Positions 14,987 through 27,587 of a stretch of 64,000 nt of DNA are shown here, one piece after another. Position numbers and translations under genes: made by a program. The DNA is from Paragonimus westermani (Eukaryota > Platyhelminthes > Trematoda > Plagiorchiida > Troglotrematidae). The stretch covers positions 31,789 to 95,788 of the forward strand of contig QNGE01003028.1 in assembly GCA_008508345.1 (NCBI GenBank), in the 5' to 3' direction. How positions within the stretch are numbered: the first letter of the stretch is position 1; each line of letters opens with the position of its first letter. A model generated the notes under the pieces. It searched no databases and was not told the DNA's origin. It saw nothing but the letters and a program-made list of their open reading frames with translations.

Positions 14987-16874
14987 ATGACTGATAAACC
15001 CGTTAATTTAGAATGTCTTTTCTCGCAACAGTTCAAGCTTTCGGAGGCACTCATTGATCGTTTATCTACATCACAACTGGACCCACCGGCATCAGCCGGC
15101 GGGAAGCAATCAGTTGATGCTGTCGCAATCGGCATCGTTAAGTTTCATTAGGATGTCTAAGCCAGCTTGACTTTTGATGCCTAGTTTAGACGTACGAGGA
15201 TCTGGTCAATGCGGACTTCGGTGTACAGGACGAACCGTGGAGGGTCCGTCTTCTCCTACGGAAATCCGGCAGTATCGAACACCAGAAGTATGTCAACTCT
15301 ATCTTTCCAAAGAACCTACGCGACAACTTTTTCAAAGAAACGGTTGAGTCGAGGTGGTCAATTTTCGGTGACCAGTCTTCTTTATTCAACACGAGTTACC
15401 AGTGTCTGGAACTGCCCAAGTGAGACGACGACGACCACGTCATCTATACCGGTGTGGTCAATCGTGAGTGTCAGCGTTTCAAGCTTGGTTCGCTTACTGA
15501 GGATCAACTCAAATGTTTGGTGTTCGTCTGTGGCTTCCACTATCCGAAAGACGCCGACATCCGCACTCGTTTGCTGAACAAGGTCGAGCAAGATCCCACA
15601 ATGACTCTTCGGATGCTCACCACTGAGTGCTATCGCCTCACCAACCTCAAACACGACGTTGCAACGGTCCAACGCGGCACTGGTGCCGTACAGGCATTAC
15701 GTTCCGGCTCACCCACACACGGTTCGAGCAATGGTACACGAACCCAGAATGTCTCACGATATCCCGGCCTTGGTTCACTTCCCGCAGGACTAGGCTCGTA
15801 TTCCCGGCGTTCACGCGCCAAGAAGTCACCTCCGTCCCCCTGTAGGCATTGTGGCGCCTGGCATTTTTATCGTGACTGTCCCTTCGAGGGCGCACCCGTG
15901 TCTCGTGATTTGGTCACTACCAACACCCATTGCGGCTGCTTCAATTTTCCATCAGGTGATGGACACGCTACTTACTGGTCTCTCCAAGGCAGGTGCGTGC
16001 GTGGACAGTATCCTGATTGTCAGACGCATCCCAGACGAGTTGTAAAATCGCATCCATGTTGTCCTGGAGCGTATCCAGGAATACAGCTCCCGTTTGAACC
16101 CGGAGGAATGTCAACTCTCTTCAATTCAACAAATATCCGGGCTTCATTTTTGATACGGCTGACCGCTATCCCGACCCTGAGAACATCAGGGCTATTCAAA
16201 AGAGGCCGCCACCCAGGGATGTCTTCGCTTCGTTTCTTCCTTGGTTTGATCAGCTACTACGGGGCACTTCAATCATCAACCATTTGCTGGAGGAAGACGC
16301 ATCTTGGCATTGCTCTACTGACTGTGCAGCTGCATTCGTTCAGCTGAAATCAATAGTCAGCTCCAACCTGCTTTTGACCCACCATAACCCCAAGCTGTCA
16401 ATCGTCGTGGCAACCGATGCCCCCCATAACGGTACTGGCGCCGTCGTCCCTATATGTTTCCTTACAGATCGGAAAAAAACATTATGGACGCCTCCAGAAC
16501 ACATACAGCCGCTGAGAGGAACTAAGGCCGCAGTGAAACGGTTCCACAGGTTGACCCATCGTCGGCAGTACACCCACTGCTGTCAATCTTCGGTTCAAAG
16601 AGTACACCGGTGCACTCCGCCAACTGACTTTAACGTTGAGCCACCATTATGCTCGGCTATGACTTTAGGATCAAGCATCACAAGACAAAGAACTTTGGGT
16701 ACGCTGATGTTGTCTACCGCTTCATTGGTAACCATCGACCGGCCGAAGAAGATACGCTGATCGTCACCGTGTCTATTGCACTAGACACCGCCCGACAGTC
16801 ATCAGATGCTGTCCAGGCCCTTCCGGTCACTGGAGTCGACATTAGGCGAGCCACAAGAAAAAAACAATTCCTAG
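14987..16874 (+). pseudogene. Gypsy-1 gag-pol relic with internal deletion
   Basis: An ATG at 14987 opens a gag-like frame. After frame changes a protein-like gag continues through 15250-15700 (for example DADIRTRLLNKVEQDP) to a zinc knuckle at 15841-15879, spaced C-X2-C-X3-H-X4-C instead of the usual X4. Only about 70 bp later the sequence resembles the reverse transcriptase palm, where the YxDD box reads CVDS. Protease and the front half of the reverse transcriptase are therefore missing. Then follow the thumb (a FLGLISYYGA segment near 16240), RNase H (VATDAPHNGTGAV near 16420) and the RNase H end (LGYDFRIKHHKTKNFGYADV near 16660). The relic stops at the inner edge of the inverted-repeat arm. 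Several stops and frameshifts make it non-coding. Confidence 0.8.
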
Positions 16875-18247
16875 GCTTAATATGGGCTTATTGGCAGAGA
16901 CAACGATGATCAAACACAGCAAGTCTGTTGACATTTTAATTGCGAACAGGCTACCACGACAGCACCAAGAGCGGCGTACGTCCACTTTTACCATGTTTGC
17001 ATGATTTTGTTATAGACGAAATAGTGGAGGATCTTCTTCGTCACTATCAAGAGGTCAGTATGAACGTGCTACCTGATGGAGGACTGAATGCTTTTTGATG
17101 CTGGCGATGGGATGCTGTTGTTTGACAGTCTGCTAGCAGCACAGACAGTGCTCGACGCAATTTTGCGCTCCATCAACTATTGTGGTGGACACTTTACGAC
17201 CTCGAAACGTCAAGTGTTTAAACAAGGCTGTTGTGAATGCGTAAGTTTGTAGCGAAAAGGCGTCCAATAAAGCACAATCTTTACTGTCCAATACGCTACT
17301 CAGTCATGCTACGCGCGCGCTCGCGTTTATGAGTCATCATTCCGGACCACAACCCCCCGGCTTTCTGTTCACGCATCGTGTGCACTCCTGCCCGGTTTAT
17401 GTGCGCGATCGGAGCCGTCTATCGGGGGGTGGGGGGTTCTGCCTGCCATTCTTCGCCCGTTGGCCCGATTTAGTTGAGCGATGGTTCGTCCGGTCGCTCT
17501 TGTTCTCCCCCATCTATCTACGCTGACCTCTGGTCGTAGTCCACGACAGCGTCGCGATAGTCCTGTGAGTGTTGGAATATTCGCGCCTCCGATTTTGTCG
17601 TCCCCTCTTTTTTGCCTGCCACGTGTCGCTCGTTGGTCCGATCCAGTCGAGTGAAGACTCATCCGGTCGCCCCAGCCGTCCCCGATCCGTTCGTTGTGGG
17701 GTTTTGGACGTGCCTCTCCTCCCCCACCCCGCGTCGAGGTATTTCGCCGAGTGTTTTAATACCCACACCTACGGCCTGATTATCCACCACAAGTTTAACG
17801 TTAGACAATAAAGTCATGGAAGTTAACTGGTTCGTGTTTTCGGGAAGTTAGGTAAGCAACGGCGGACATTCAGGGAGTGGGAGAAGCTCGTGCCTCCAAA
17901 GCCAGGGCAGTATTCACTAATCTAGAATACTTCTGGCGATAGAGAGGTAGCTCTCTGAAGCCTAAGGGTTGCGTATATAAGACGACAGCGTGACTGTGCT
18001 TGTTTACGGTTACCAAACTGAGCCGCTCAGAAGTGAACTGTCTTCAAGTATCTAACCATCGGTGTGTGTGTTTGGTTGCTCGTATCGTGTGGCACCATCG
18101 GGTAAGCGTCGAATAGGTTAGGAAGCGGGTATGTGGCGGTGATTAGCAAGCGAATGATTTTGTTCAGTCTTCCGGTTTGAGCAGACTTAGATGGTTAGGT
18201 CTTGTACTACAGATGTCATCTAGTCGTCTGCGACGCCGACCACTCTT
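16875..18247. repeat. Right arm of 1373 bp inverted repeat
   Basis: This is the reverse-complement partner of 5448-6820. Its inner edge at 16875 cuts off the Gypsy-1 relic. Its outer edge at 18247 falls inside an RTE fragment whose sequence continues beyond the edge but no longer closely matches the left side. The GC-rich module occupies 16875-17735, with subrepeats near 17441 and 17614. Confidence 0.9.
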
Positions 18248-18290
18248 TGTCAACGCTGTGACTGAGTGGCGTAAGGTGCAATGTAGACAG
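17735..18290 (+). mobile_element. RTE-type LINE fragment, plus strand
   Basis: This aligns with 23050-23610 of the better preserved RTE copy. Shared blocks include a tggcgatagag block with an in-frame TAG at 17940-17942, the gtatataagac block, and the agacttagatggttaggt block near 18182. After about 18290 the RTE similarity fades, so the 3' UTR seen in the left-arm copy is not evident here. Confidence 0.7.
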
Positions 18291-19849
18291 GTGATCAGAA
18301 ACCACTTCCATTTTAGACAGTTGCCAGCACACCATGTGACATCTACAGGTGTTGGCCTTGCCTCGGTCGCATCCCAGCCACTCATGCCAAGACGACTTGT
18401 GAGACAAATCGAACCACACAAAAGAGCACAGGTTTCCTGCCTGGTCGTAAGTGTGCCAATTATACTGTCACCTTGCGGCAGACACTAGAATATTAGCACT
18501 CCTCTCAGCCAACGGTCATGGTTGTTTCGGATACGAGACCCGGCTTTGGTTCGATTGCTTGATACGCTCTCTGGTACTGTCTCCATCGTCGAGGTGTTCC
18601 AGTAATATATGTAAGATTGTCGAATTCGTGTTCTCGACCTGTGTGAAGTGTGCACTTAAATGTAGCTGTCTCCAGCGTTCACCACGTCAAGTAGCGTTCG
18701 ACAGGGGTGTCTGACTCACATTTGCTTTCCAGCTAGGTGAAAGGCGACCTTTTGGAAGGAGCACTCAGAGGTTCCGACTACCTAGCAGTGGTGCTTTCAG
18801 AGGTTAGTAAGGCAACCAATACTGATATAACTGAGTCACCTGTGGAGTCATGACTGAAAACTGAGAAGGTTGAGAAAATGCAGTCTTCGCTGATGGGATT
18901 ATGTACTGCGCATGCCAGCAGGGCATCTGACACTGCGCATGGTACAATGTGGCTGATGGTTGAAAGAAAAACGTAAGGGGGCCGGATGATGACGTGGTCA
19001 CGAGCCAGCAAAGCATCGGCCGTCCCACTAAGAAAGGTAAGTAGGTGCCATTTATCTGATTAGGAAATTCACGACTATCAAAACTGTTGGTTGGAAGCAA
19101 TCTTGTATGACACTGTGCAGCAGTCAATAGTGAGCACGTATCCACAAACTTATTGACCCTCCGTTTCACAAATCAATTACTTCTGTTTTCCTCCACTTTT
19201 TCTCCCTCATACATCTGTACTTAATTATGGTCCCGCAACTTCATCGGCCATCGCCAGGACCAATGACGATCGGAACCACTGTACCCACGGGTAGGGCTCA
19301 GAGCCGAAAACGATATGAGGCAAGATCCTATAAGCATACGGTAGAACCAGTTTTACAGTTGCAGCATTGTAGCCTTCCGGATTGAAGACGGTACCCACAG
19401 ACGAAGGTCATGTCGATTACCCAATAGCCGACCGTCATCGTGACCCGTTATTACTTGGCAGGATAGGGGAACTTACAGTAATTTCCAGAGGATTCATGTA
19501 GCTTCGAAAACATGTTACATCCAGCAGTAACTGGTAGCATACAGCAACGTCTTGATTTACTGGGTCCTCACCAGGCAAACCCTTTATTAATAAATGAATG
19601 AGACATTTGAGTGTGGCACCAGATGAGGCACCTCATCAAGACCTTATATCCCTGTTGTTTCGTAGGCCACGCTGATGAACTAGAAGGTCCATGTGGAGAG
19701 TTTTGAGCCAACCAAGCACTCTCTCGAGTCTATAATTGGATATGCTCTCTTATTCTAACGTTGTCACTCACTTGAGTTGCCACTAGATAAAGCTATGAAT
19801 TAGCGAATCACCCAAATGTCTCCGAGGACGTGGAAGCTACAATCAGCGC
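18291..19849. other. Unrecognised sequence
   Basis: No motif was recognised. Open frames up to 121 codons (18804-19169 minus) show no domain I know. Confidence 0.5.
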
Positions 19850-20480
19850 ATAAAGTTCGACAGCCGATTTTCGCGTCTACTGTCAGCAATCAGAGTTGCG
19901 TCTCACTGCGCACTTTTTCAGCGCCTGTTGATGCGATCCTCTGTGATATTTCCACTAAACATTGGTGTCTAACGGCAGGTACTCTTTTTCGACAGTGTCC
20001 GGTTCATTATACATCGACCATCTTGGCATTCTGACCACAGCTAAACTCATTTCCGGTAGGTGAGTGTGGCCCGGAAAGCAAAGGGATGTTGGGGACTGGG
20101 CAGGTGCGTGAGTAGTCCACCAAGTTGAGTCGACCATGTATCGGCTCCGATAGACCGATATCTTTCTACTTCCTCCCGTTTGTCACATGTACACACTGAC
20201 GTCGTTTTAGCTGAACACCCGAACCCGATATCGAAAGTTGCACCGAGACGGTTTTCGTTGAACGGTAGGTTGCGTCGCATGGCTGTATCGTAACTGTGAC
20301 AACTGACTGCAATTTGAAAGTAGTTGCTCTAAGAAAACAACCCGAGGTCTGGGTTACCACCAATCCCCCCAATCACGGCTCACCATCCAGCTGTGAACGG
20401 GATGGTTGAGCGCTTCCATGAAAAACTGAGAGTTGTGCTTAGTGTAGTGCATTTTATCCGCTGGATATAGGCCTTGTCAG
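19850..20480 (+). pseudogene. Ty3/Gypsy integrase relic
   Basis: Around 19930-19990 the frame reads VDAILCDISTKHW followed by an FRQ segment. This parallels the ILCNIFTG and FRGRVFD region just before the zinc-binding domain of the Gypsy-2 integrase at 42.7 kb. Around 20285-20430 there is a TTD (first part of the core) and then AHHPAVNGMVERFHEKLR, the conserved end of the integrase catalytic core. The pieces are in different frames and the middle has been lost or scrambled. No gag or reverse transcriptase lies next to it. Confidence 0.65.
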
Positions 20481-22279
20481 TGGTTCTGCTAGGTGGTCGT
20501 GCAGCCCCTACTAGGTTTATTTGGAGCTTACTTAATTGCCACGGATAAACTGAAGCAATTCGCTTCTTTTGCTAAAGAGCTTGTCTACTTGCATCGTTTT
20601 TCTGCAACGGAGAGCCGGGGGGAAAATCGCATGATTCCTACTCCCAAGCTCTTCATCAATGTACACATACACTCGCACGCGTAGATGATCAAAGGCGTCC
20701 CCAACAGTGTCCTCATTAAGGGCCCTTCAAAATGCTTCATATCACACCATAACATAAACTGCTTGGGCGAGTATGGTACTGCATCCATCAACCACCTGGG
20801 GTCGGTTCATTACGACACCTTTGAGACGTCCTCTCAATCGAGTATTTCATTGTTGGTCACTTAGCCTTTAATTGCTGAGGCTCACATCAACAGCCCTAGT
20901 GAACCCATTTTAGAATTTTTAATGTTTATGCTCTCAACGTATACTGCAACTCAACCTGGAAGCAGTGTACTCACTGAAACGTGAGTGAGAGTAACTGTCT
21001 ATTTATGGGCACGGAATAAGCTACCCAAACCAAAATAACAGGAATATGGTGTGGATGATTAGAACGAATCTGATCGTTTTTATTTAAGCATTTGCTATCG
21101 TCACGTAATTCAGCTGAGTATGTCAATTATCTCTGTATCTACAGACAGCTGCCTTCGTTTCACTTTTCACTGAACTTTTTGTCAAAAGCCGGCACAATCG
21201 CCAGGCGCAAAAACTCTACTCACCATTCAGTACTGCTTGCAAACGTTGTGAATGCCCCCCTTCCATGTCAAAACTGGTAGGGGAGAACAATTCAGTGGGA
21301 GATTGCTAAAAACTGTGGGCCTTCGTGCTTCCTTAATTACGGTGTCTGGGAGTCGTCGTACCAAAGGCAGGCTAATCAGACGTCAGCTGGTAAGGCATGA
21401 ACAAGACCGGGACAAAGATAATCAAGATTGAGGGGTTTTCCTCCATATGATCAAAGGAGAAAATGTGTATTGCTCTTGACGGTACAAATGAATAGCCACT
21501 CCACACGTTCTTTGACTTAGTGACCCCTTAAAGAATCCCTAATAACATTAAACTTATGCAGGAGTGGCATAAGAACATCTGGCAAATTAGGAAATATATC
21601 GTCGTAAGACTGAAATGTGGTTGAATACAATAGAATAAAAGTCTGAATAATATGGACGACTCATTAAACTGTGGTCGTCGACATATAAGCCCAATGCAAT
21701 CTGTTATTTCATTCACTAAGACCATATGACCACAGCCGTCGTCTTACAACAGTTTTCTTCTATGGGGGAGCTGTGTAGAAACCTGGAGGTTTAACTCGCC
21801 TGCTTACTGTATGTGTAGATCCTTTTTAAACTTAGTCGCGGATTGTACCTGAGCTAAAACGAAGTTCACATGATGGGTCGTCCGGTCATTTCTTTGCAGG
21901 AAATGTTGCGGCGCGGTGTGAACTGAGGAACAAATTCCAGTTTAAACGTTCGTCCACGGTTGCTCCATGATCTCCCTAGCTAGTGTGTCGTATCGATGTC
22001 GTTAGCAAGGTTACCCGGGATAATCTGAATATTCCTTATAATGAATATTCGGTCTACATTCTTGACGGCTTTTCGTACATTACGTTTGGTCTCCTCAGTA
22101 TCCGGCAATAGTGACTTAGTGCTGCGTACACTGAAGTGTCATTCAATGTGTGTGTTAAAGTGGAACTAGTCATTCTTTTCATATCCTTCTCCATAACAGG
22201 AGTGGGCGGTGAACGCACACAGCGAACAACAGAGCTGACTGAGTCACATAAGCCATTATGTCTAATGCCATACCGAAGC
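20481..22279. other. Unrecognised sequence
   Basis: No coding or repeat motif was recognised. It is AT-rich around 21530-21720. Confidence 0.5.
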
Positions 22280-22985
22280 CTCGACCAATGTGATCGACAC
22301 TCGCGTGCCAGCTACCGACTGGTTAGCCTGACGAGCATCCCGAGCAAGATACTAGAGCGTTTCACCAAGCGTACAGTAGTAAAGTATTGTTCCAACTTCT
22401 ACAGCCTAGCACGGGTTTCTGCCAGATCGGTCATGTGTAACCAATACGCTTCCTTTTATGGACAGTCTAACTGAGAACGAGGACCACGGCCTTGTTGCCG
22501 CAACTATTCTCTCCTACTTTTCCGAGGTAACTGAGCGACCGTCACACTCTTACATAAACTAGAGCAGCACAGCCTATTCTTCCAATACTCAAACTTTCAG
22601 AGTTAAAGCTGGTCCTGCTCTCCGTTCTTCGGCATCCATCTGAAGGCTCCGTCCTTGGGCAGTCACTATTTCTAACTTATATCAAAGATCTACCGGAGGC
22701 AATCACCATTAACCCCTTGAAATAGGCAGATGACCCTCAAACTTGGAGCTTTTATGAGCATACAGGTTGACCTCGATGCTGCCAAACAATAATCCCGTGA
22801 ATAGCATATCCAATAATGGTGATAAGTGTGCACACATGTCCTCTGAAGAATACTTTGGAAACTTTTCTACTAAACAATGCGCGAAAATCAGTATTGTTTG
22901 CCAAAGTGGACCGCCAGAAAGATATGGGAAACTGGCTATCATTCAACCTACCTTTCTAAGAAGGGATACGCTGCCTGTTTGACTA
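22280..22985 (+). pseudogene. CR1-like LINE reverse transcriptase relic
   Basis: Fragments in changing frames match the LINE-A reverse transcriptase. YRLVSLTSIPSKILER near 22310 matches its YRPISLTSIPCKIMER. GQSLFLTYIKDLPE near 22660 matches the GPLLFLIYINDLP block. ADDPQTW near 22727 stands at the YADDLKIW active site. DKCAHMSSE near 22825 matches DNKCAHMSL. Endonuclease and C-terminus are absent and stops are frequent, so this is an old relic directly upstream of an RTE copy. Confidence 0.75.
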
Positions 22986-22999
22986 CTTACAATCGGCAC

Positions 23000-24080
23000 A
23001 AGTAATGTTAGACGCTATTTCGCGTTCTGCAAAATAATTCGGAATGCGCTTTGCAGCCTCAAAATGCAAAGTGCTTCTGCAGGATTACTGTGACCACGTA
23101 GATTTGATGGTAGATAATGTAGTCATGGAGGTTTTTGACCGGTTTGTATACCTGGGAAGCTGCATCAGCAGCAGTGGAGGTGTAAGGAATGAAATAGAAG
23201 CGCGCATCTCTAAGGCTAGGTCGGTATTCGCTAATTTGAGGCATCTCTGGCGATAGAGGGGTATTTCTCTGAGGCTCAAAGGTCGTGTATATAAGACAAC
23301 GGTGAGGGCCGTATTACTTTACGGCAGCGAGACCTGGCCGCTCAGGGTAGAAGACGTGAACCGTCTTCAAGTATTTGACCACCGATGTCTGCGTTCAATC
23401 GCTCGTATCGGGTGGCACCAGCGCGTAAGTAACGAGGAGGTTAGGAAGCGGGTGTTTGGTAGTGATTGTCAGACGAGTTCTCTTGTCCAATCTCTACGTT
23501 TACACAGGCTTAGATGGTTAGGTCATGTATTAAGAATGCCAGTTAGTCGTCTTCCACACCGAGCACTATTCGCTGACACTGTGACCGACTGGTGTAAGGT
23601 GCGAGGTGGACAGACAATGACCTGGCGTAGGGAAATGAAGTCGTTCACGAAGGGGTTGGCCACTGTGGGTCGTGTTCGTCTCCCGGGCTGGGGTCCTCGC
23701 GACTCACAGAGTAGGTGGTTGAAGACTCTAGGTGAGATGGCGGCTGATCGAGCTCAGTGGCGTGAATGTTATTGTTGTTTGTCCGATTTGTCTGTGAAGT
23801 GAGTGCATTTAATGACGCGGGGCAGTGAAAGCCGTAAGGAAGCTGTCTCGCTGATGACGCCTTACTCTCACTTGCAGCTCGGTTTTGTTTTCAAGGTGTA
23901 GGCACCTTGACGCTGAATGTTTGAATATGGACGTAGTGATTTTCAGTAGTTTGGTCCCTTCCCGTTCCATTCTTTTTCCTTCTCTCTTTCCATATATGGT
24001 TTGCTGTTTCTTTATGGTTGTGTGGCAGTTAAGCATTAGTGTTAACCACTGATGTATTGCTGTCTATGATGATGATACGT
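23000..24080 (+). mobile_element. RTE-type LINE, 5'-truncated 3' end
   Basis: This is the best preserved RTE copy. It covers the region after the reverse transcriptase: SKCKVLLQDY near 23065, FVYLGSCISSSGG near 23135, then a TAG at 23254-23256, then VLLYGSETWPL near 23310, GHVLRMP near 23525 and a final reading frame ending at 23802. The 3' UTR follows to about 24080 and ends in a short GATGATGAT run, as RTE elements often do. In the family this part belongs to the C-terminus of the endonuclease-reverse transcriptase protein. It lacks endonuclease and catalytic reverse transcriptase motifs, so it could not move by itself. Confidence 0.85.
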
Positions 24081-24164
24081 TGCAGTAAGCGTCACAAGGC
24101 AGACATCTTCCAGTGCCGATGAGAAAGCCTTTCAAACCATTTGCAAGCTCCGTGTCCCACCTTC

Positions 24165-24290
24165 ACTTTATTACTATTGCTATTTCTAGTATTATTATTA
24201 TTATTGCTATTATTATTACCACATACAGACAGCTTGCTTCCTCCCCATGGTTGTGTGGCAGTTGGGTATCAGTGAGAACCACTGATGCAT
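24165..24290 (+). mobile_element. RTE 3' terminal fragment with ATT microsatellite
   Basis: The ggttgtgtggcagttgggtatcagtg block (24249-24274) repeats the last part of the RTE 3' UTR seen at 24015-24050. It is preceded by a short ATT run at about 24190-24219. It meets the minus-strand RTE copy on its right. Confidence 0.6.
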
Positions 24291-24294
24291 TAAC

Positions 24295-24995
24295 ACACCA
24301 ATGGTTCTCACTGATGCCTAGTTCGGAAGAAGAAAAAGAAGAGGGACGGGGTAAAATCATCAGAAATAGCTAGCTCTGTATTCAAACATTTAACACCACA
24401 GTGACTACACCTTGCAAACAAACAACTTGGCTGTAAGCAGCGCGCCATTTACATGACAGTTTCCTTACGGCTTCTATTGCCCCGCATCAATAGCTGTACT
24501 CACTTCACAGACAAATCGGTCAAACAACATCCACGCCACTAAGGCCGACTAGCCACCATCTCGCCTAACGTTCCCAGCCACCGATCCTGTAGTTGGCGAG
24601 GTCACCTGACCGGGAGACAAACCGACCTACAGTGGCCAAACTCCAAGTGGACGACGCCAGGTCAATTGTTCACTTCACACCTAGATCCTGTCAGCTGCAT
24701 CATCGCCAGACGACGATATAGCACCATCCCTATATGACCTAGCCACCTAAGTCTTCGTAAACACAAGGGTAAAACAAAAGAATTAGTACGACGGTCACTG
24801 CCATATACCCGTCTCTCAAGCAAATCGTTGTTTAAATGATTGTGACATCCAAGATAAGTGATCGAACGCAGTAGTATTTGCTGCAGCGTGCCAGCAACCT
24901 GTTAGGTGTCAGGCCTCTGAAATTGAACCTGAGTGTCCGACGCGAAAGCGATCTGTAACCACTAGAATACCGAAAAATCTGAGACGACCTAATCC
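24295..24995 (-). mobile_element. RTE-type LINE, 3' end, minus strand
   Basis: The reverse complement matches the last 100 or so codons and the 3' UTR of the plus-strand RTE at 23640-24060, including the gagatgg, ttgtctgtgaagtgagt and ttgtttgcaaggtgtag blocks. It lies tail to tail with the plus-strand copies on its left and is more decayed than the 23 kb copy. Confidence 0.75.
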
Positions 24996-25135
24996 TCACT
25001 TACTTCGTTCCCTCTGAAGGCTTCGCAGAAATACTCAATTTTGTGGACCAACGCGGTCTGTAAAGATACGAGGACAGACCACAGAAAATGAGGCCTCGAC
25101 TCGTTCTTAGACAGAATTTTCTATAAGGGTGGTAG

Positions 25136-25560
25136 TCCACTGTATTTATGTATTGACCACTGATCGTACAGCCTCTGAGAATCTCGGCTGCAATCCTGTT
25201 TTTCTCACTTGTCTGTTCTATGCGCATGATCCTGTGCACGCATGCAATAAGAAGCCTCATACGAACTCAGTGCCACTTTCCTCGACCGTGCAACTAACCG
25301 CATGCAGCGAAAGCATGAACTCGTCCTAAGGACTCGCCCATTATTTCATTTATTAAGGTCGTATCGCTTGCACATGTTCCAGTGTTGTTTAACATACCCA
25401 AAGGCACTAGTCAGTTTTCGTCTGGTGCGCTCTTGAGTGTTACCGAGTGCACTGGGGCCCACATCACTTTCTTTTCTTTTATCTTTTTTGTTACCGCCGT
25501 TGATCCTAGATTAGACCAGAGCTAAATACTACCCTATTTCTAAACAATACTGTAATTATA
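25136..25560 (+). mobile_element. Gypsy-3 LTR, plus orientation
   Basis: About 300 bp of this segment (25150-25455) recur as a close reverse complement at 35456-35763. The minus-strand partner begins TGTCAGATTC, a typical LTR start, which supports the LTR reading. A gag-like start follows at 25573. The right boundary is uncertain. Confidence 0.6.
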
Positions 25561-25572
25561 CTCCTACACCAA

Positions 25573-25868
25573 TGCCTTCTTTCAGTTCGGTGCCTGCTGA
25601 GGACAAACTTCGATCGCTCTTCAGGAAAGGCGTTGTAAATTTGGTAGGTGAGGGCTGATCGCATACCCACTCGCCCATTACAATATGCAGCCACCAGCCG
25701 TCATCACAGCCCCCCCCTACGTTGAAATTTGACGACCGGTTTGGACTATACTTTCTTCATCGAAGTTATCACTAAGGTGCGCTGCGTTTGCTAACTTCAC
25801 TTCAAAAATTCGATCATTCTTTTGATGACGTAGCAGAATTATTGCACAAGGTCCTGAGTGGTCCTTAG
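25573..25868 (+). pseudogene. Putative Gypsy-3 gag N-terminus
   Basis: An ATG at 25573 opens a short frame (MPSFSSVPAEDKLRSLF) followed, after stops, by segments such as PTLKFDDRFGLY and KFDHSFDDVAELLHKVLSGP, which look like a gag N-terminus. Position just after an LTR supports this. The frame is broken by at least two stops and ends at a TAG near 25868, beyond which nothing is recognisable. Confidence 0.4.
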
Positions 25869-25869
25869 A

Positions 25870-26890
<1,021 letters not shown>

Positions 26891-27092
26891 ATTTCAAATT
26901 TTCGAATTTCAAATCCAGGACTTGGTGGAGGCCAGTGCCTGTTGACGTCCTGATGCTTGACTAGCGTGATCCGGAGATTGACCAGACTGCGTTTTCTGTT
27001 GATGTGTTCAGCGGTCGTCTAAGGGTAGGGATAGGAGAAAAGGAGTGTCAAAACCTGGCTGGTCTAAATAGCAGAAACCAATCCTACTTCGT

Positions 27093-27414
27093 TCAGTACA
27101 GAGTAGGAAAAAGGTGATTCCAATAATTGTCTAGCTCTCTTTTAAATCTATCTACGCTCTCAGTCTCAACGATCTTTGCAGGCAGCTTGTTCCACGAGTT
27201 GACTACCCTGTAAGTGAAGAAGTTATATCGGACAGCCAATCGTGGTCTTGTTTGCTTGAATGTGAACCTATGGCCTTTTAAATCTCTGTTCTGCCGCACC
27301 TCAAACAAACCAGCCATGGAGCTTGTTCCAGTGTGGTGGGTAACTTTGTACGTTTCAACAAGGTCTCATCTAACCCGCCTACGTTCGAGCGAAAATAAGT
27401 TCAACTAAGTTTTG
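27093..27414 (-). pseudogene. LINE-B (CR1-like), C-terminal part
   Basis: On the minus strand this encodes the last 100 or so residues of a CR1-like LINE protein: LNLFSLERRR, then a DLVETYK segment, RDLKGHRFTFKQ, NFFTYRVVNSWNKLP and a C-terminal DNYWNHL before the stop at 27093. There is a TAG before LNLF and a stop after ERRRVR, so it is decayed. The upstream continuation is found 4.74 kb away at 32156-32390; LINE-A lies between the two halves in the same orientation. Confidence 0.8.
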
Positions 27415-27587
27415 AGCGATTTCAGCGATTGATACACGGGTTCGAGGCAACGGCCCAAGGTTCCCGGATCCAGTCGGTTTTCCTTGCTCAGTGTCAGCGG
27501 GCTTCTGTTGATCTGAAAGGCGATAATTGAAAACAGGGTGTAGCACCGATCTTGGAGATTACAGTGAATTCCAAGAACAGAGAAAGA

